64,000 bases of DNA from Guillardia theta CCMP2712 (taxonomy: Eukaryota; Cryptophyceae; Pyrenomonadales; Geminigeraceae): assembly GCF_000315625.1 (NCBI RefSeq), contig NW_005434601.1:330936-394935 (forward strand), in the 5' to 3' direction. Position 1 is the first letter of the stretch; each line of letters starts with the position of its first letter. Below the pieces are notes generated by a model, which worked only from the letters and a program-made list of their open reading frames with translations, did no database searches and was not told the origin of the DNA. A program made the position numbers and the translations under genes. This document shows, piece by piece, positions 23,237 to 34,212 of this stretch.

Positions 23237-25590
23237 ATGGCTGTTGCCATGGCATCAGACAGGGTATCAGATGGCATGGCGTTGTTCGAGGACGTCGCAA
23301 TGCCGGCGAGGGGAAACGAGCTGAGCAGCAGCCTGAGGTGAGAGAGAGAGGAGGAGAGAGGAGGAGAGAGGAGGAGAGAGGAGGAGAGAAGATTCTATGA
23401 GGGGAGGGATCGTGTTGAAAAGGAGAAGGGAGGGGATGGGATGGGATGGGATGGGAGTATAGGAGGGCAGGGAGAAGGAGTAGGTCATATCAAATTCTCT
23501 TCTTCCAGCATTCTTGGCGACTTCCTGGCGTTCGCTCCCAAGGGATCAACCTCGATGGTGGTCATGGCCATGAGACAGCAAGGGTCGGGGCAAGAAGGTG
23601 TTGGGGTGAGGAACAAGACATCCATCCAGTGCCAGTGGTCTCTTGCGCTTGCCCGGGTATCTGCCCTGACACTGAGCAGGAGCATCTCGAGCTTCTGCTG
23701 GTCAACATGGCAAGCAGCTGCGGTGCTGCTGGACAGCGGAGCAGGAGGGATACGCGTGTGGAGAGTAACGCTGGAAGGGTAGAGGAGCCGTTGACCGGCA
23801 GAATGAAAGTGAGAAGCTGGTGGCAGAGAGGAGCTGCTGATTCAGTCTGTCGCTTTCTTCGACCCATGCTCATTTCACTTCGATTCACCTCCTACCCCGG
23901 CAGCTCCTCCTTCCTTCGTCTTCCACGAGCTCTCCGCCTCTCAGGTCTGCGCTCTTCGCCTCTCCCTCCTCGTTGCCCTGCTCACTCGTCTTGCAAGGCA
24001 GCTGAGCCGCTGGTGTGTGCGAGTGTGAGCGAGAGGAAGGGAGGGGCGACTCGAGAGTTCGTGCTGCTGCTGGCGATGGAGGCGAAGGAGGCGAAGGAGG
24101 AAAGCGGAGAGATGAGCCTCGAGGTTGGTCTAGCCGGCAGAAGCAGCAGCTGACCTGAAGCAGGTGCGGCATTGTCTGCGGGAGGACTTCGGCTTCCGGG
24201 GATGCAGAGGTGAAGGAGGACGAGAAATCTCCTCCCGTGACTTTATCGCGCAGACTCCATCGCCTGGTGCCAAGGAAGCCAAGGCACTCGCTCCCTCTGT
24301 GTGATAGGACGAGCAGGCAACCCCCCCTCCTTGACCTTGTCATCCTCGTCCTCGATCTCGATTTCTCAGACTTTGAGCGATTCTTGGACGTGCAGGCCTC
24401 TTCGTGTTTCATCTGCCTGCTGCTCTGCGAGGGTCTGGGGCTGTCTCGTCCTCTCGCGTCGCTCTCGCCAGCTCCCCGCGAGCCATCAGGAGTGTCTGCC
24501 TGCCTCGAGCGGGAGGAGGAGCGAGGGAGGAGCAGCACGTCATCGCGTTGACGCTTGACGCTCCCGTGGTGACGAGCGACAAGTTGGACGCGAAGGATCT
24601 CAAGGCAAGAGGGGACGAGGAGCAGCACAAGACGCGAGGAGGACCGACGAGCTGCGAGGAAACAAGCAGCAGAGCCGTTGGAAGAGGAAGAGAGTTGGAA
24701 GAAGAAGGAGAAGAGGAGGGGGAGGGAGAAGAAAGCGGGCTCATCGATCTCCGTGGGACATTTTCATCGACAGGAGCAGGCGCATCTCTGCTTCTCTCTG
24801 TGTTGGGATCGTCAGACGAGGTAGGGAAGCGAAGAGTCGGATGCTGAGAGAGTGAAGGAAGCAGCAGGTCGAGGAGGAGGCGGGGAGAGCAGTGAGGGGA
24901 CAGCTGGTCCTTTACGAGGTCTCGAGCCCGGGGGCAGGAGCAACGGAAACAGCACGAGAGATGGCGAGAGAGAACCTGGAGGCCTCCATGCCCGACCTGC
25001 TCTTGTGCTGGACCCAAGGCAAGCGCTCCCTCTTCCTCCCTCTCCCTGACTTGCTGTAGATGCCTCCGTCAGCATCATTGTCGGGAGCAGTGCAAGCAGA
25101 GAGGCTCCGGTGCTTCTCGCCTGCGGGGCTTCGCTCTCTTCCTCCTGCTGGTCGGAGCGCAGGGAGCTGAAGAGCCTCCAGCTGGTGTCCTGCATCCTTC
25201 AGGTCGCGTCTCTTCTCACCCATAGCAGGAGGATGCAACCTCCCTCCTCCGCGGCCTCGCCCTCGTCCCTCCTACTCCCTCTCGCTCAGACGACATGCTC
25301 GTCCTGCATGCTAGGAGGACAAAGTCCTCTGCGTTCTTCTCCTCTGACAGCAGGTCCTGCAGTCTTCCCCTCCCTCCTCCCAGCTTCTGACTGCTGCTCA
25401 GATTCTCCGTCTTCCTTCACAGAGCAGCGTTGAGAGAACCTCCTGCCCTCCCCGGAGTTGGCGAGGAGGCGGATGCGATGACGGTGATGGCGTCACCTTT
25501 CTTCTCCTCTCATCTGCTCGCAGGAGCTTCGGAGGCACCTGGACGCGCGGCTCGACCACATCGTCTTCCTCCTCCAGCGACAGGAAGGTG
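23237..25590 (+). CDS. unrecognised multi-exon gene, C-terminal coiled coil
   Basis: Exons 23237-23337, 23509-23597, 23630-23778, 23846-23944, 23998-24123, 24161-24209, an exon from 24254, one ending at 24820, then 24904-25018, 25060-25202, 25229-25353, 25423-25483 and one from 25524 join in phase apart from one unresolved stretch (24,330-24,560). Coding-like segments include ILGDFLAFAPKGSTSMVVMA, DSIAWCQGSQGTRSLCVIG, GASLLLSVLGSSDELVLYEV, DASVSIIVGSSASREAPVLL and ELRRHLDARLDHIVFLLQRQ. Repeated short beta-strand-like pieces suggest a beta-propeller or similar fold followed by a helical tail, but I do not recognise the family. The intron 25019-25059 starts with GC (GC-AG). The end of the gene near the convergent glycosyltransferase is not fixed. 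Confidence 0.6.
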
Positions 25591-25679
25591 ACTGCTTCCT
25601 CCTGCGAGGGCTGAGGGGAGGGAGCAGGAGGAGCGGCTTCAGAGGCTGGAGGAGGCTGCTGGGGCTCGAAAATAAACTT

Positions 25680-26098
25680 TCAACTCGAGAGAACTTCCAC
25701 CTCCTCCAGCTCCAGCACACAGCTGGTCTGCAGCTTCCTGACCTTCTCCTCCAGCTGACCCCCGTGCCAGCGGAGGGAGCGAGACGAGTCGATGGGAGCG
25801 AGGAAGAGAGCCTGCAGGTCGAGGGGACGAGCCAAGTCAAGCTCCAGGGGGCTGGCGGAGGAGGGGGGGGGAAGAGCCCGGCAGATGTCATCATCGCTCC
25901 CTTCCTCCACCTGCCCTCGAACTTGGAAGTCGATCGGTTCCCAGCTGAAATCCTGCTGGAGTGTCGTGTTGAAGAGGGTTGAGGAGTAGAAGAGGCAGAG
26001 CTTCGCATCCTTCCACCTCCCATGCATTCTCATCCTCCCCACCCTCGCCGCCGCTCTTCCGCTCCGCACTAAAATGAGGATTGAAGAAGAAGAAGGCA

Positions 26099-26164
<66 letters not shown>

Positions 26165-29100
26165 TACTAGGAGGAGGAGAAGAAGACAACGATGATGAAG
26201 ATGATGAAGTAGTAGAACAAGAAGGAGGGGGAGGTGGAGAAGAATCAGAAGCAGAAGCAGTAGAAGTAGTAGAAGAAGGTGACAATGTCGATGCTGCTGC
26301 TGACGAAGAAGAAGAATGAGATGAAGATGACGACGATGATGATGAAGAAGATGATGAAGAAGATGATGATAATGATGAAGATGATGATGAGGAAGGTGAC
26401 GGTGACAGCGAGGCTGAGATGGAGGAGGAAGAGCCTCCGACTTTCATCGTCTTCCCGTCAATCCTCCCGTCAAGGAGGAGAGGAGGCACTGGCATCTTGT
26501 CTTCTGCGAGCAGCAGTAGCCCTCCATTCACCGCTGCTCCCACGTTGTTTTCGCTCAGGTCCACCAGCCGATGCCCCAGCTGGAGGCTCACGAGCCTGCG
26601 CACGTACCCGAGGGCGCACTGCATGCGGACCATCCTCGAGGAGCGGAGGTGACGCCTGCTGGAGGAGGAGATGAAGCTCCGCTGCTCGTCCCATCCTGAA
26701 GACTTGCGGATGTGCAGGAATACGCCGGAGATGAGGTCGGGGAGACCTGCTGGGCATCGGTCGCTGCCTCCTGGTTGCTGGAGATCACACGCGCCGAGCT
26801 CGTTGAAGCAAGCGTCCGAGGAGTAGTTGTGCTGCAGGTAGCAGACGACAAGCTTTCCTTCCCTCTCCTCCTCCTCCCACAGCTCGTCCACGCCTGACGA
26901 CCACCAGGGCTTGGCAGAGTAAGGATACTCCAGTATGCGGAAGTGCGGGATGGTCTCGATAAGGCGGAGAAAGTAGAGGACGAGGCTGCCGCCGGAGTCG
27001 TGAAGGACCTCGTTGACTGCGACGGGAGCCAAGCTCAACGTGTGCTTCATGGGCATGCGGGGGAGGTCGAGGAGTAGCACGCCGACGTGAAGGTAGAGGT
27101 AGAGCGAGTCCGAGTCCTTGACGCCTCCTGCCACCTGCGCGAAGCCTGTGATGTCACAGGGATGGGGATGGGGTGACGAGCGAGGGGAGAAGATGCCGCA
27201 GGAGGCGTCACCGTCACAGTGGAAGCGGAAGACTGAGAAGGGGCGGATGAGGAAGACGTCCGGGTCGAGGATGAGGAGGACGTCGTCTGCGAACTCCTTG
27301 AAGATCACAGAATGCAGCAACCACTGCAGCGCGAGCATGTGGCCGTAAGACGGACGTTCGCTCAGCTCGAATTCCTCCTCCTCGTCGCTCAGAGGCGTCC
27401 GATGGCACTGCACCCGCAGGTCTGCGCAGCGGAGGAGGAAGCGAGTGCGGAGCTCGGGAGTCGGGGAGTCGACGGCAGCGACGAAGACGTGCGGATGCAG
27501 GAGGAAGGCGTTGAGGCTTTCGACCTGCAGCTCAAGGTACTCGAGGCTAGAGTAGAGGACGGTAGCCACCACCACCCTCCTCTCTCCCGGCCTCTCCCCA
27601 CTGCTACTGTCAGATCCTGCTTCTCCTTCCCATGGCGTAGGAGGACCAGGAGCGGTGGCTCCAAGGTCTTCCTTCCCAACCTCCTCAACGTGCCTCCTCC
27701 ATGCAGATCGCAGCTTGTCGAGATCCTCCTCTTGCTCGCGCTGTCTGCCAGCATCTTCCGCTGCTCGTTCAGCAGCTGCATGCTCCCCCGACAGGAAGGC
27801 ACCAACGTCGGTCCTGTGCTCTCCCTTGTGGTTGGTGTGCAGGGGAAACCTGGGGAAGGGAAGGAGGAAGGCGTTGGAGCAGCGACTTCGGGCATGAAAG
27901 TGACTGCCGATGCTGCTCAGCCCAACATTGTCCTCCATCTCCTGCACGTCTCCGACCTCTACGGCAATCGGTGCTCGTCCTGTCTCCTTCGCCACCAAGA
28001 AGTTGAGGAGGATATCCTCGCAGCTCCCGTACGCGTCCACCACTCGCCTCCCCTCCGCCATCTCCCCCACTCCCTCCTCCTCGCTGTACTTCACCAGCCA
28101 CCCCCTGTGGAAGAGCGCGAAGCCGGTGAGGATAAGGTTGTAGTAGCCGGGCCAACCCCCCGTGACGTAGGTCAGCTCAGCACAGCTCGCGTCCTTGCAC
28201 GCCAGACTTCGCGTTGTCAGCCACATGGGGCCCACGAGAGTTTCGGGGAAGGAGCACCAGACCTCCAGCAGCTTCTTCAGCTGCTCCTCCTCTGGCCTGA
28301 AGTCGTCATCCATGCTCACCACCGCCTCTGTCCTGATCTGCTCCCAAGGGAGGAAGCGATGGTTCAGCGAAGACTTGCTTGCTCCCCTATCTGAAGGATC
28401 GACCACTACCACCTTGTCTCCTTTCAAGCCCCCCCCACAAGCCTCTGCCTTCATGATCAGCGAGGCAATGGAGCTGTTCTTGGACCACATTTTGTTGTTC
28501 CAGAGGATGAGAACGCGGTCGACGATGTCCATCCCCACCAGCTGCCGCACCGTCTGCAGAGAGAAGCAAGCTCGCGGCTTCCAGAAGACAGGCATCACCA
28601 CCGTCAGCTTCCCCTCGCAGTGGCTGCCCCATGTTGACGCAAGCACCGATCCATTGCTCCCTGACTCCCCTTGCTCCCTCCTCTCGATGCAGGGCACGTG
28701 CGGGCAATCGTGCTCCTCCTCCCCGTCCTGCTGAGGGTCAACCTCGACGAGCGTGTAGGTGAAGGAGCCGATGCTCTCGTCTGCTACCCGGAGCTTCACG
28801 AGGAACGTCGATGCTTCAGGCAGACTTCTTGTCCTCCATGGTGCGAACTGAAGAGCGAGCAGCAGCGCTGGTCGGGACTCGCCCCGCAGCTGTTCGATGC
28901 GCTGAGGGAAGAAGAAGGCAGGAGGGGTGGAAGGAGAGGGCACAGGAAGCCACTCGGAGGGGCAGGAGAAGGACAAGCGCGCGATCTCATGCAGGAGTAG
29001 GTAGGTAGAGAAGTGAAGGTCCGCCAAGCCCGACCGGAAGGCTTCGAGCAGGCGGAGGAGAACGTTGGGTTCAGTGAGACTTGAATGGAAGCTAAGGCTT

Positions 29101-29600
29101 CCCACCTGCAGCACATCCACCCACACGTCAAACTCATGGGGCTGCTCCGAGCTCGTCGGGAACGAGATCATGGCGTTGCTCAAACTGCGCGTCCTCGTTA
29201 TCGCATGCTTGTTCCACACAAACCCACGAGCTCCCACAACTGCTCGCCGTCCTATCGCATCGACCTGATTCTTTGCGACAGAGATCCAGTCGGCAGCATA
29301 CGTGAGCGTGTCCTCGAGTACAACAATGTAGTGCTCGTCAAAGGAGCAGCGCTCGAGTTCATACTTTCTTGTGATGACGCGAACCCTCTGCTCCTGAGTT
29401 TGCTCTTCCAGGAGCTGCTTATCAGCTTCATGAGCAAACACCAGGATCGACTGAACGTCGTCAGTGAAGTCAATGGAATGGAGGAGGTTCAGCTCCCTCT
29501 CTCCTCTCTGATGCAAGATAACGACAAGCGTGTCGGCCTGCTTGCCCGCGACTACAGGAAGGAACACCAGGAGAGCAGCGATGAGGACAGGAAGGGACAT
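25680..29600 (-). CDS. two-domain glycosyltransferase with a GT64 (exostosin-type) domain
   Basis: A single open frame of 1,306 codons. It starts MSLPVLIAALLVFLPVVAG, a signal peptide or anchor, so it should act in the ER/Golgi lumen. Residues ~330-590 match the GT64 domain of exostosins: LTVVMPVFWKPRACFSLQTV, SLNHRFLPW, the metal-binding AVVSMDDDFRP, VTGGWPGYYN, DAYGSCEDILLNFLVA. GT64 enzymes add GlcNAc from UDP-GlcNAc. A second half (~685-980) begins VVVATVLYSSLEYLELQVES and has LLILDPDVFLIRPF, a DxD-like site of a GT-A type fold that I cannot assign. A long poly-Ser stretch (~1080-1180, from TCA/TCC repeats) separates it from a final beta-rich part. The absence of introns over 3.9 kb is unusual for this window. 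Confidence 0.85.
26095..26410. repeat. GAT trinucleotide array coding for poly-Ser
   Basis: About twenty gat units at 26,098-26,164, then interrupted gatgaa/gaagat repeats to about 26,400. On the minus strand they are read as Ser codons within the glycosyltransferase, so the array length changes a linker length and keeps the frame. Confidence 0.9.
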
Positions 29601-29629
29601 GATGGGGGAGTATCTTTAAGGGAAGATTC

Positions 29630-29630
29630 A

Positions 29631-29664
<34 letters not shown>
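29630..29664. repeat. CTG trinucleotide repeat, about ten units
   Basis: An uninterrupted ctgctg run lies about 30 bases upstream of the glycosyltransferase start, in its probable 5' leader. Confidence 0.9.
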
Positions 29665-29666
<2 letters not shown>

Positions 29667-29867
29667 CCTGCTATTATACCTGCATCCTTTCGCTCCCTAG
29701 CAACCCTTCATTCTTTCGCTGCCTGAAAAATGTTTACTCATCTGATCGATCAATACCATTTCAAGCTCGCCTCATCATAGAGTCAATCTTTTTGAAAGGC
29801 AGCAAAATAATCTTATCGAGTTCTACTATCCAACACGGAAACAGACTTTTAGCTCTAGCTTTTATTT

Positions 29868-29978
29868 TAACTACCCACCCCAATCAACTCAATCACCCCT
29901 TTTTCCGACGAGATCTGATGGGGTAGTGGCGATAAGCCCACCGGTACCCTCACCATCGACCTCTGTTCACGCGCAAGT
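29868..29978. promoter_or_regulatory. shared promoter with CACCCC/GGGGTA words
   Basis: Between the divergent starts at 29,600 (minus) and 29,979 (plus). Contains ctacccaccccaatc, aatcacccc, gatggggtagtgg and ggtaccctcacc directly before the ATG. It belongs to the same motif class as the tracts near 33,910 and 55,430. Confidence 0.45.
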
Positions 29979-30882
29979 ATGGCGAGGATCCTTATGGTCG
30001 TAGCGGCCATGTGCATGCTGGGGGCTCTTGGGGCCGCAGAGGCCCTCGCTCCTCCTCTCACTCTGACGTCTTCCCCCTCTCTCCTCGCCCCTCGCCTCCT
30101 TCCCCTGTCCTCAGACTCCCTGCTTTCCGCTCTTGAGCAGGCCAAGCATGCCGGATTCAACCATGGCGCGATCCTCGCACTGCGGGTGAGAATGCAGGGC
30201 CCCGTGCTTCCTGAAGGCTCATGACGCATGGGAACTACAGGGAGGCAACGATGACGAGGATGGCGACTTGTTTGCTGATGGAGACGAAGAAACCACCGCT
30301 GCAGCAGAAGAGTTGAAGAAGAAAGCTGAAGCGGCCAAGGCAAAGTCATCAGGAGGACGAGGACCAGCGAAGACTGCGGTGGTGATAGACGTCAAAGGTT
30401 AATCTACTCATAGAAGTCACGATTCTGATCAACATACCAGGTCTTGATGAGAATACCGACTTTCAGGAGGTGGAGAAGTCTGCGCGAGAGGTCAGTTTCT
30501 TTGAATGTTTGATGTGCGACCATGCGAGGCAATGAGCGAGTGGCTGTCGTTCAGATCAAAATGGAAGGATTGCTGTGGGGTGAAAGCCACTTGGTCTCCA
30601 TCGGGTTCCGTTGCCTTCCCTCACATCTCATCGTTTCTTACCATCGAGCAGGTACGGCCTCCAGAAGCTGCGGATCACAGTGGTAGTGGAAGACGACAAG
30701 GTGCAGTCAAAGCGTGAAGCCTTGAAGTAATGTGAAACTTTTCCTGCAGGTCAGCATCGATGACTTGGAGGAAACACTTGGCGAAATCTCCGGAGTCCAG
30801 GTGAAGATATGCGACCCATGCAGACAGCAAGTAACCACGTATTTATTAGAGTGTTGACATCGTCTCCATGAACAAGATTTGA
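29979..30882 (+). CDS. eEF1B-beta type guanine nucleotide exchange domain with secretory leader
   Basis: Seven exons join in phase: 29979-30185, 30241-30397, 30441-30490, 30555-30604, 30652-30700, 30750-30800 and 30850-30882, giving 198 residues. The C-terminal ~90 residues are the EF1 GNE domain: VIDVKGLDENTDFQEVEKSA, EGLLWGESHLVSIGYGLQKL, TVVVEDDKVS, DLEETLGEISGVQ and the family-typical end VDIVSMNKI. This domain reloads eEF1A with GTP during elongation. Unlike cytosolic eEF1B-beta, the protein begins with a clear signal peptide (ILMVVAAMCMLGALGAAEA) and a Ser/Pro/Leu-rich transit-like stretch, and lacks the N-terminal GST-C-like region. The residues after the probable cleavage site are not aromatic, which in cryptophytes suggests the periplastid compartment rather than the stroma. 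Confidence 0.9.
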
Positions 30883-30942
30883 TTCTTAGAGCTTAGAATA
30901 TCACAAGAATGAATTCGAGCGCCCGTCAGCCTTTCTTCTCCC

Positions 30943-31663
30943 TCACCACGAGCACTGAAAGCCGAAAGCAAGTGACAGCGCAGGCACTACACAGGTGGCG
31001 GCTGACCCGAAGAGGATGGCGACCTGCGAAGAGCCGATGAGCACAATCGCTCAAGATGTGTGGGAGTAGCTTACAGGAGCAGCAACGATAAGAATGAGAT
31101 AGAAGATCGGATCCTCAAGAAGATTCATTGTTTGCGCGGTCTCGTCCTTCCTTTCCAGGGACCCGTTCAATGGCTGTGAACCTTTGTTATTTTCGCACAC
31201 AGCAGCACACTGGCAGAAAACGATTACATTCAAAGTTCTCCCAAACACCGAGCGCTTCTGCTCCTGGGTTTTATACCACTCGTTGCTCTCTTCCTCGATA
31301 CCCCATCGTGATCCTCGTTGCGGAACCTTGCTTGGCTTCGATTTTGGCGAGAGAGGATCGCCTCCAACTCGTGATCTGTGATCAAACAACATCATGTATG
31401 ACTCAAAATCAAGAGGAAACGTACTCTCTGTCTGCTGAAGTCGTTCGTTCAAACCAGTTCTTGTCTACACCCACGGCAGTGGAGGGCACGTCGGTATCGA
31501 CCAACGCGTCTTCCTCTGTCTTCCTCGCTTTTAGAATCAGGCAGCCCTGCCTGACCGAAGAGCAGGTTGAAGGAAGCTGCGCGCGCAAGGGAAGAGAGGA
31601 GGAGAAGGTGAAGGCATGCGCATGAGCTGCCAGCATGCACACGACGACCGCCCTGGCAGCCAT
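30943..31663 (-). CDS. small plastid-targeted membrane protein, unknown function
   Basis: Exons 31663-31425, 31375-31302, 31181-31075 and 31023-30943 join in phase to about 166 residues. The N-terminus MAARAVVVCMLAAHAHAFTF is a signal peptide ending AHA before Phe, the classical cryptophyte plastid signal, followed by a Ser/Arg-rich transit stretch. The C-terminus has two adjoining hydrophobic segments, DPIFYLILIVAAPVAILFG and ATCVVPALSLAFGF. The middle is polar (SRVGGDPLSPKSKPSKVPQR). It ends tail to tail, 60 bases from the eEF1B gene. It could be a thylakoid or envelope small subunit; no family was recognised. Confidence 0.75.
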
Positions 31664-32370
31664 GAGGCCGGGTAAAGGGATGCAGGTCGGGGGGCGTGTC
31701 ATCCACTCCGCCTCAGAGCGACACTGAGGCGCACTCAGCACTCACTCAGTGCCAGACTCAGGCTCAGTGTAGGTCCGCGTCGCCGGCCCCAAAGCCATGA
31801 TGTTCACCAATGCCATGAAGATGATTGCTGAAACTGAGTCCAGAATACATCATCTCTCTAGCAGTTTCAAGTGAAACTTCGCTCAGCCGTCACTTCCCGA
31901 GTCCCATTGCTGCAAGCACTCGGATCCGATCCGAAATCACGGTTCGCGTTGACAAGTTTCGCAACTATCATCTTGCGGTCCGGGTCGTGGTGTGCAGGCT
32001 GCGAGAGTGTAGGAAAGCGATTGGTGTCAAACGATGAGGAGTAGTAAGAGGACAGGTGAAAGAACAAAGCGATGGCAAGTTTGATGTTGGGATCAGATTG
32101 CTTCAGGGAAACTTGTACACGAAGCATCAGATGAAGTTGACGAGCTTCATTGGATCGAGTTGGTCAAGATTCAACGGGCCTCGCAGCTTTGGGTTGTCAG
32201 CAGGGTAGCCTGACATTCACCAACCGCGTTCCCGACTGAGTCCCGGCGGTGGGCACCTCCTGCAACCGAGGCAGCCCCGCCGAGAACTTCATGACGCCAA
32301 GTGAAATCAAGAAGTGAAATTCTCTGGCCTGGCTCACTGGGCTCAGCTCGGCATTGCCGCCGCCTTGAAG
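31664..32370. other. intergenic between two minus-strand genes, no gene seen
   Basis: Contains the likely promoter of the plastid protein gene (around 31,665-31,760, with repeated actcagt words) and the 3' region of the next gene. Open frames here show no domain and no consistent splice chain. Confidence 0.4.
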
Positions 32371-33527
32371 TCAGTTCTTCATCGACTTTTGAGTGCTCAA
32401 CAGTCCGAGAATCTGCCAAAGAAAGCACAGTCACGGTGATCATGAAGAGCCCGTTCATCTGACCTGCAAGAGAGCATCATATTCTTCCTTCTTCAACCTT
32501 TCTGCATCAAGAATCATCTTTTTGCCTTCAACCTGATAGGTTGGCCGTCAGCGGACATAAAATCAAATCAAGCAAGATTTCTACTTCAATGAAGAATGTT
32601 CGAATGTTCCGAAGCTGTTACACAAGAGTCACAGATGGAAAGTGATTCTGTTGTGCATACATCGGGAGGAGGAGTGTCAACACCCTTTGTGAAGAAACTT
32701 TTCATCAACGCAGGTTTGATGGCGGATGTATCTGCCTCGATCTTCTTGTCCGCAAGGAAGAAAGGGGTGTGTATCTTCACCTAAACCATCAACTTCACAT
32801 CAGCCAACTTGTGAGGGTCTGCTTGGCTATCTTGATGACCTTCTTTGTGTTCAACATGGCGACTACTTTGGAAATGTATCGATCTTGAAGCATGAGCGAG
32901 CTCCAGAATGCAAACCCGGAGAAGGCAAGAAGCCCTCCTCCGAACGCCAGCCTGTGTTGCAGGTCACACTTGCGCGCAGTCAGGCAAGAAAGCACTTAGT
33001 GAGTTCTCCAGTGAAGATAACCTGATCGCTGTAAAACATGCAAAATGACAAGGTGACCGCAAGCTGAATAGAAGTGAAGCATACTATTGCTCTGACAATG
33101 CATCAGTGTTCATCATGATCAAGAGCCAGCCCGTAACTCACCTGGGAAAGAATGCATGCGGCATGTCAATCTCCGTAGCTTCTACAAGGAATCTGTTCAT
33201 GATAGGCTTCTCTGCTCGTGGTCTTGTGAAGTAGCTCACGGTTTTTTTGGTTGCATCATTTTCTTTGTTTGCTGTTGACAGATGTCTCCTTGTCGGAATC
33301 TCAAGGGGTGCAGTTTCTCGCCCGCACATAGCAGCACAATTACGTGACAACAGGGTTGAAAATAGTCGAGGAACAATTGAACTCTGGTATTTTCCTCCAA
33401 ACCAGACGCTGGATGAAGGCCTTGATATCCCGATTGCTGGGGACGGTCGACTCCGTAGAGCAGAACAAGCTCGTGCATGGCCTAGCAAGATCGCAGAGGC
33501 CGACTGAGGGCATACAGTATTGATCAT
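32371..33527 (-). CDS. mitochondrial-type membrane protein of unknown function
   Basis: Six exons join in phase: 33527-33142, 33028-32996, 32951-32840, 32780-32661, 32532-32464 and 32412-32371, about 253 residues. The N-terminus (about 100 residues) is rich in Arg, Ser and Ala and poor in acids, with MINTVCPQSASAILLGHARA and VPRLFSTLLSRN, as in mitochondrial presequences. Then come VIFTGELTK, a hydrophobic hairpin LAFGGGLLAFSGFAFWSSLM, and a soluble tail with VKIHTPFFLADKKIEAD and GKKMILDAERLKKEEYDALL. The layout recalls small inner-membrane assembly proteins of the TMEM223/TMEM70 kind, but that likeness is weak. Confidence 0.65.
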
Positions 33528-33634
33528 GATGGCTCCTCCTCCCCCCCATCCTCTTCCCCCCCCCCCCCTCCATCCTCCTCGGAGCACCACCTGGATCCTG
33601 ATCCACGACGCCATTCCACGACCGTTATGGCAAA

Positions 33635-34030
33635 ACCACATGTAACGGTTACACTTCCCGTCGACATTGAAACCGTCGACAGAAAAATGTAACCGTCATG
33701 GAGGCAGAGGGGGAGGACCAGGTGGCTGCAGGTGCGATTCTGAAAAAGAGTCTTTTCACTGGATAATGGATCTTGGATACAATTAGGGCAGGGACTGACC
33801 AGAAATCGCAACCTTTGGTTGTGTCACGTGAGAGATGCTTCTAAAAATACCATCCGATGACAATACCAAGTTATCGAAAACACTCTTTTTCACTGTAGCC
33901 TTTTTATTCAAAATAAGGTGGGGTGGGTGGGACAAAATCGAAACTGAACTGCGCGCCTGCGAGGGGTGGGTGAGATCATAGTGATAAAGAGTAATTTAGG
34001 GGGTGGGGGTAGGTACCCCACCATTCAGAT
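33635..34030. promoter_or_regulatory. divergent promoter region with AACGG and GGGGTA motifs
   Basis: Near 33,640-33,700 are catgtaacggttacac, aaaccgtcgac and gtaaccgtcatgg (AACGG-type). At 33,900-34,025 come aaggtggggtgggtggg, gaggggtgggtgag and gtgggggtaggtacccc. The region lies between the starts at 33,527 (minus) and 34,213 (plus). Confidence 0.45.
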
Positions 34031-34212
34031 CCGTTTTCTTGACACAGAAGCGGAAGCGAGTAGGGGGAAGCGATTGCGAGGTGAAGGTAGAGCAGCTCGA
34101 GGAGAAGAGCACGTAATGATCTGCCCCTGATAGAGCGAGCAAGTAAAGCTCCAAGTCCTGCTCGGCTTGCTTTCACACTCATAGCCCTGTTTCCTTCATT
34201 CGGTGAACAACA

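Noticed and set aside
25764-25989. Plus-strand frame that could extend the 23,237 gene
   Set aside because: It is antisense to the end of the glycosyltransferase and no splice site demands it; the plus-strand gene more likely ends near 25,590.
27312-28394. 360-codon plus-strand frame
   Set aside because: It is antisense to the GT64 domain and shows no family marks.
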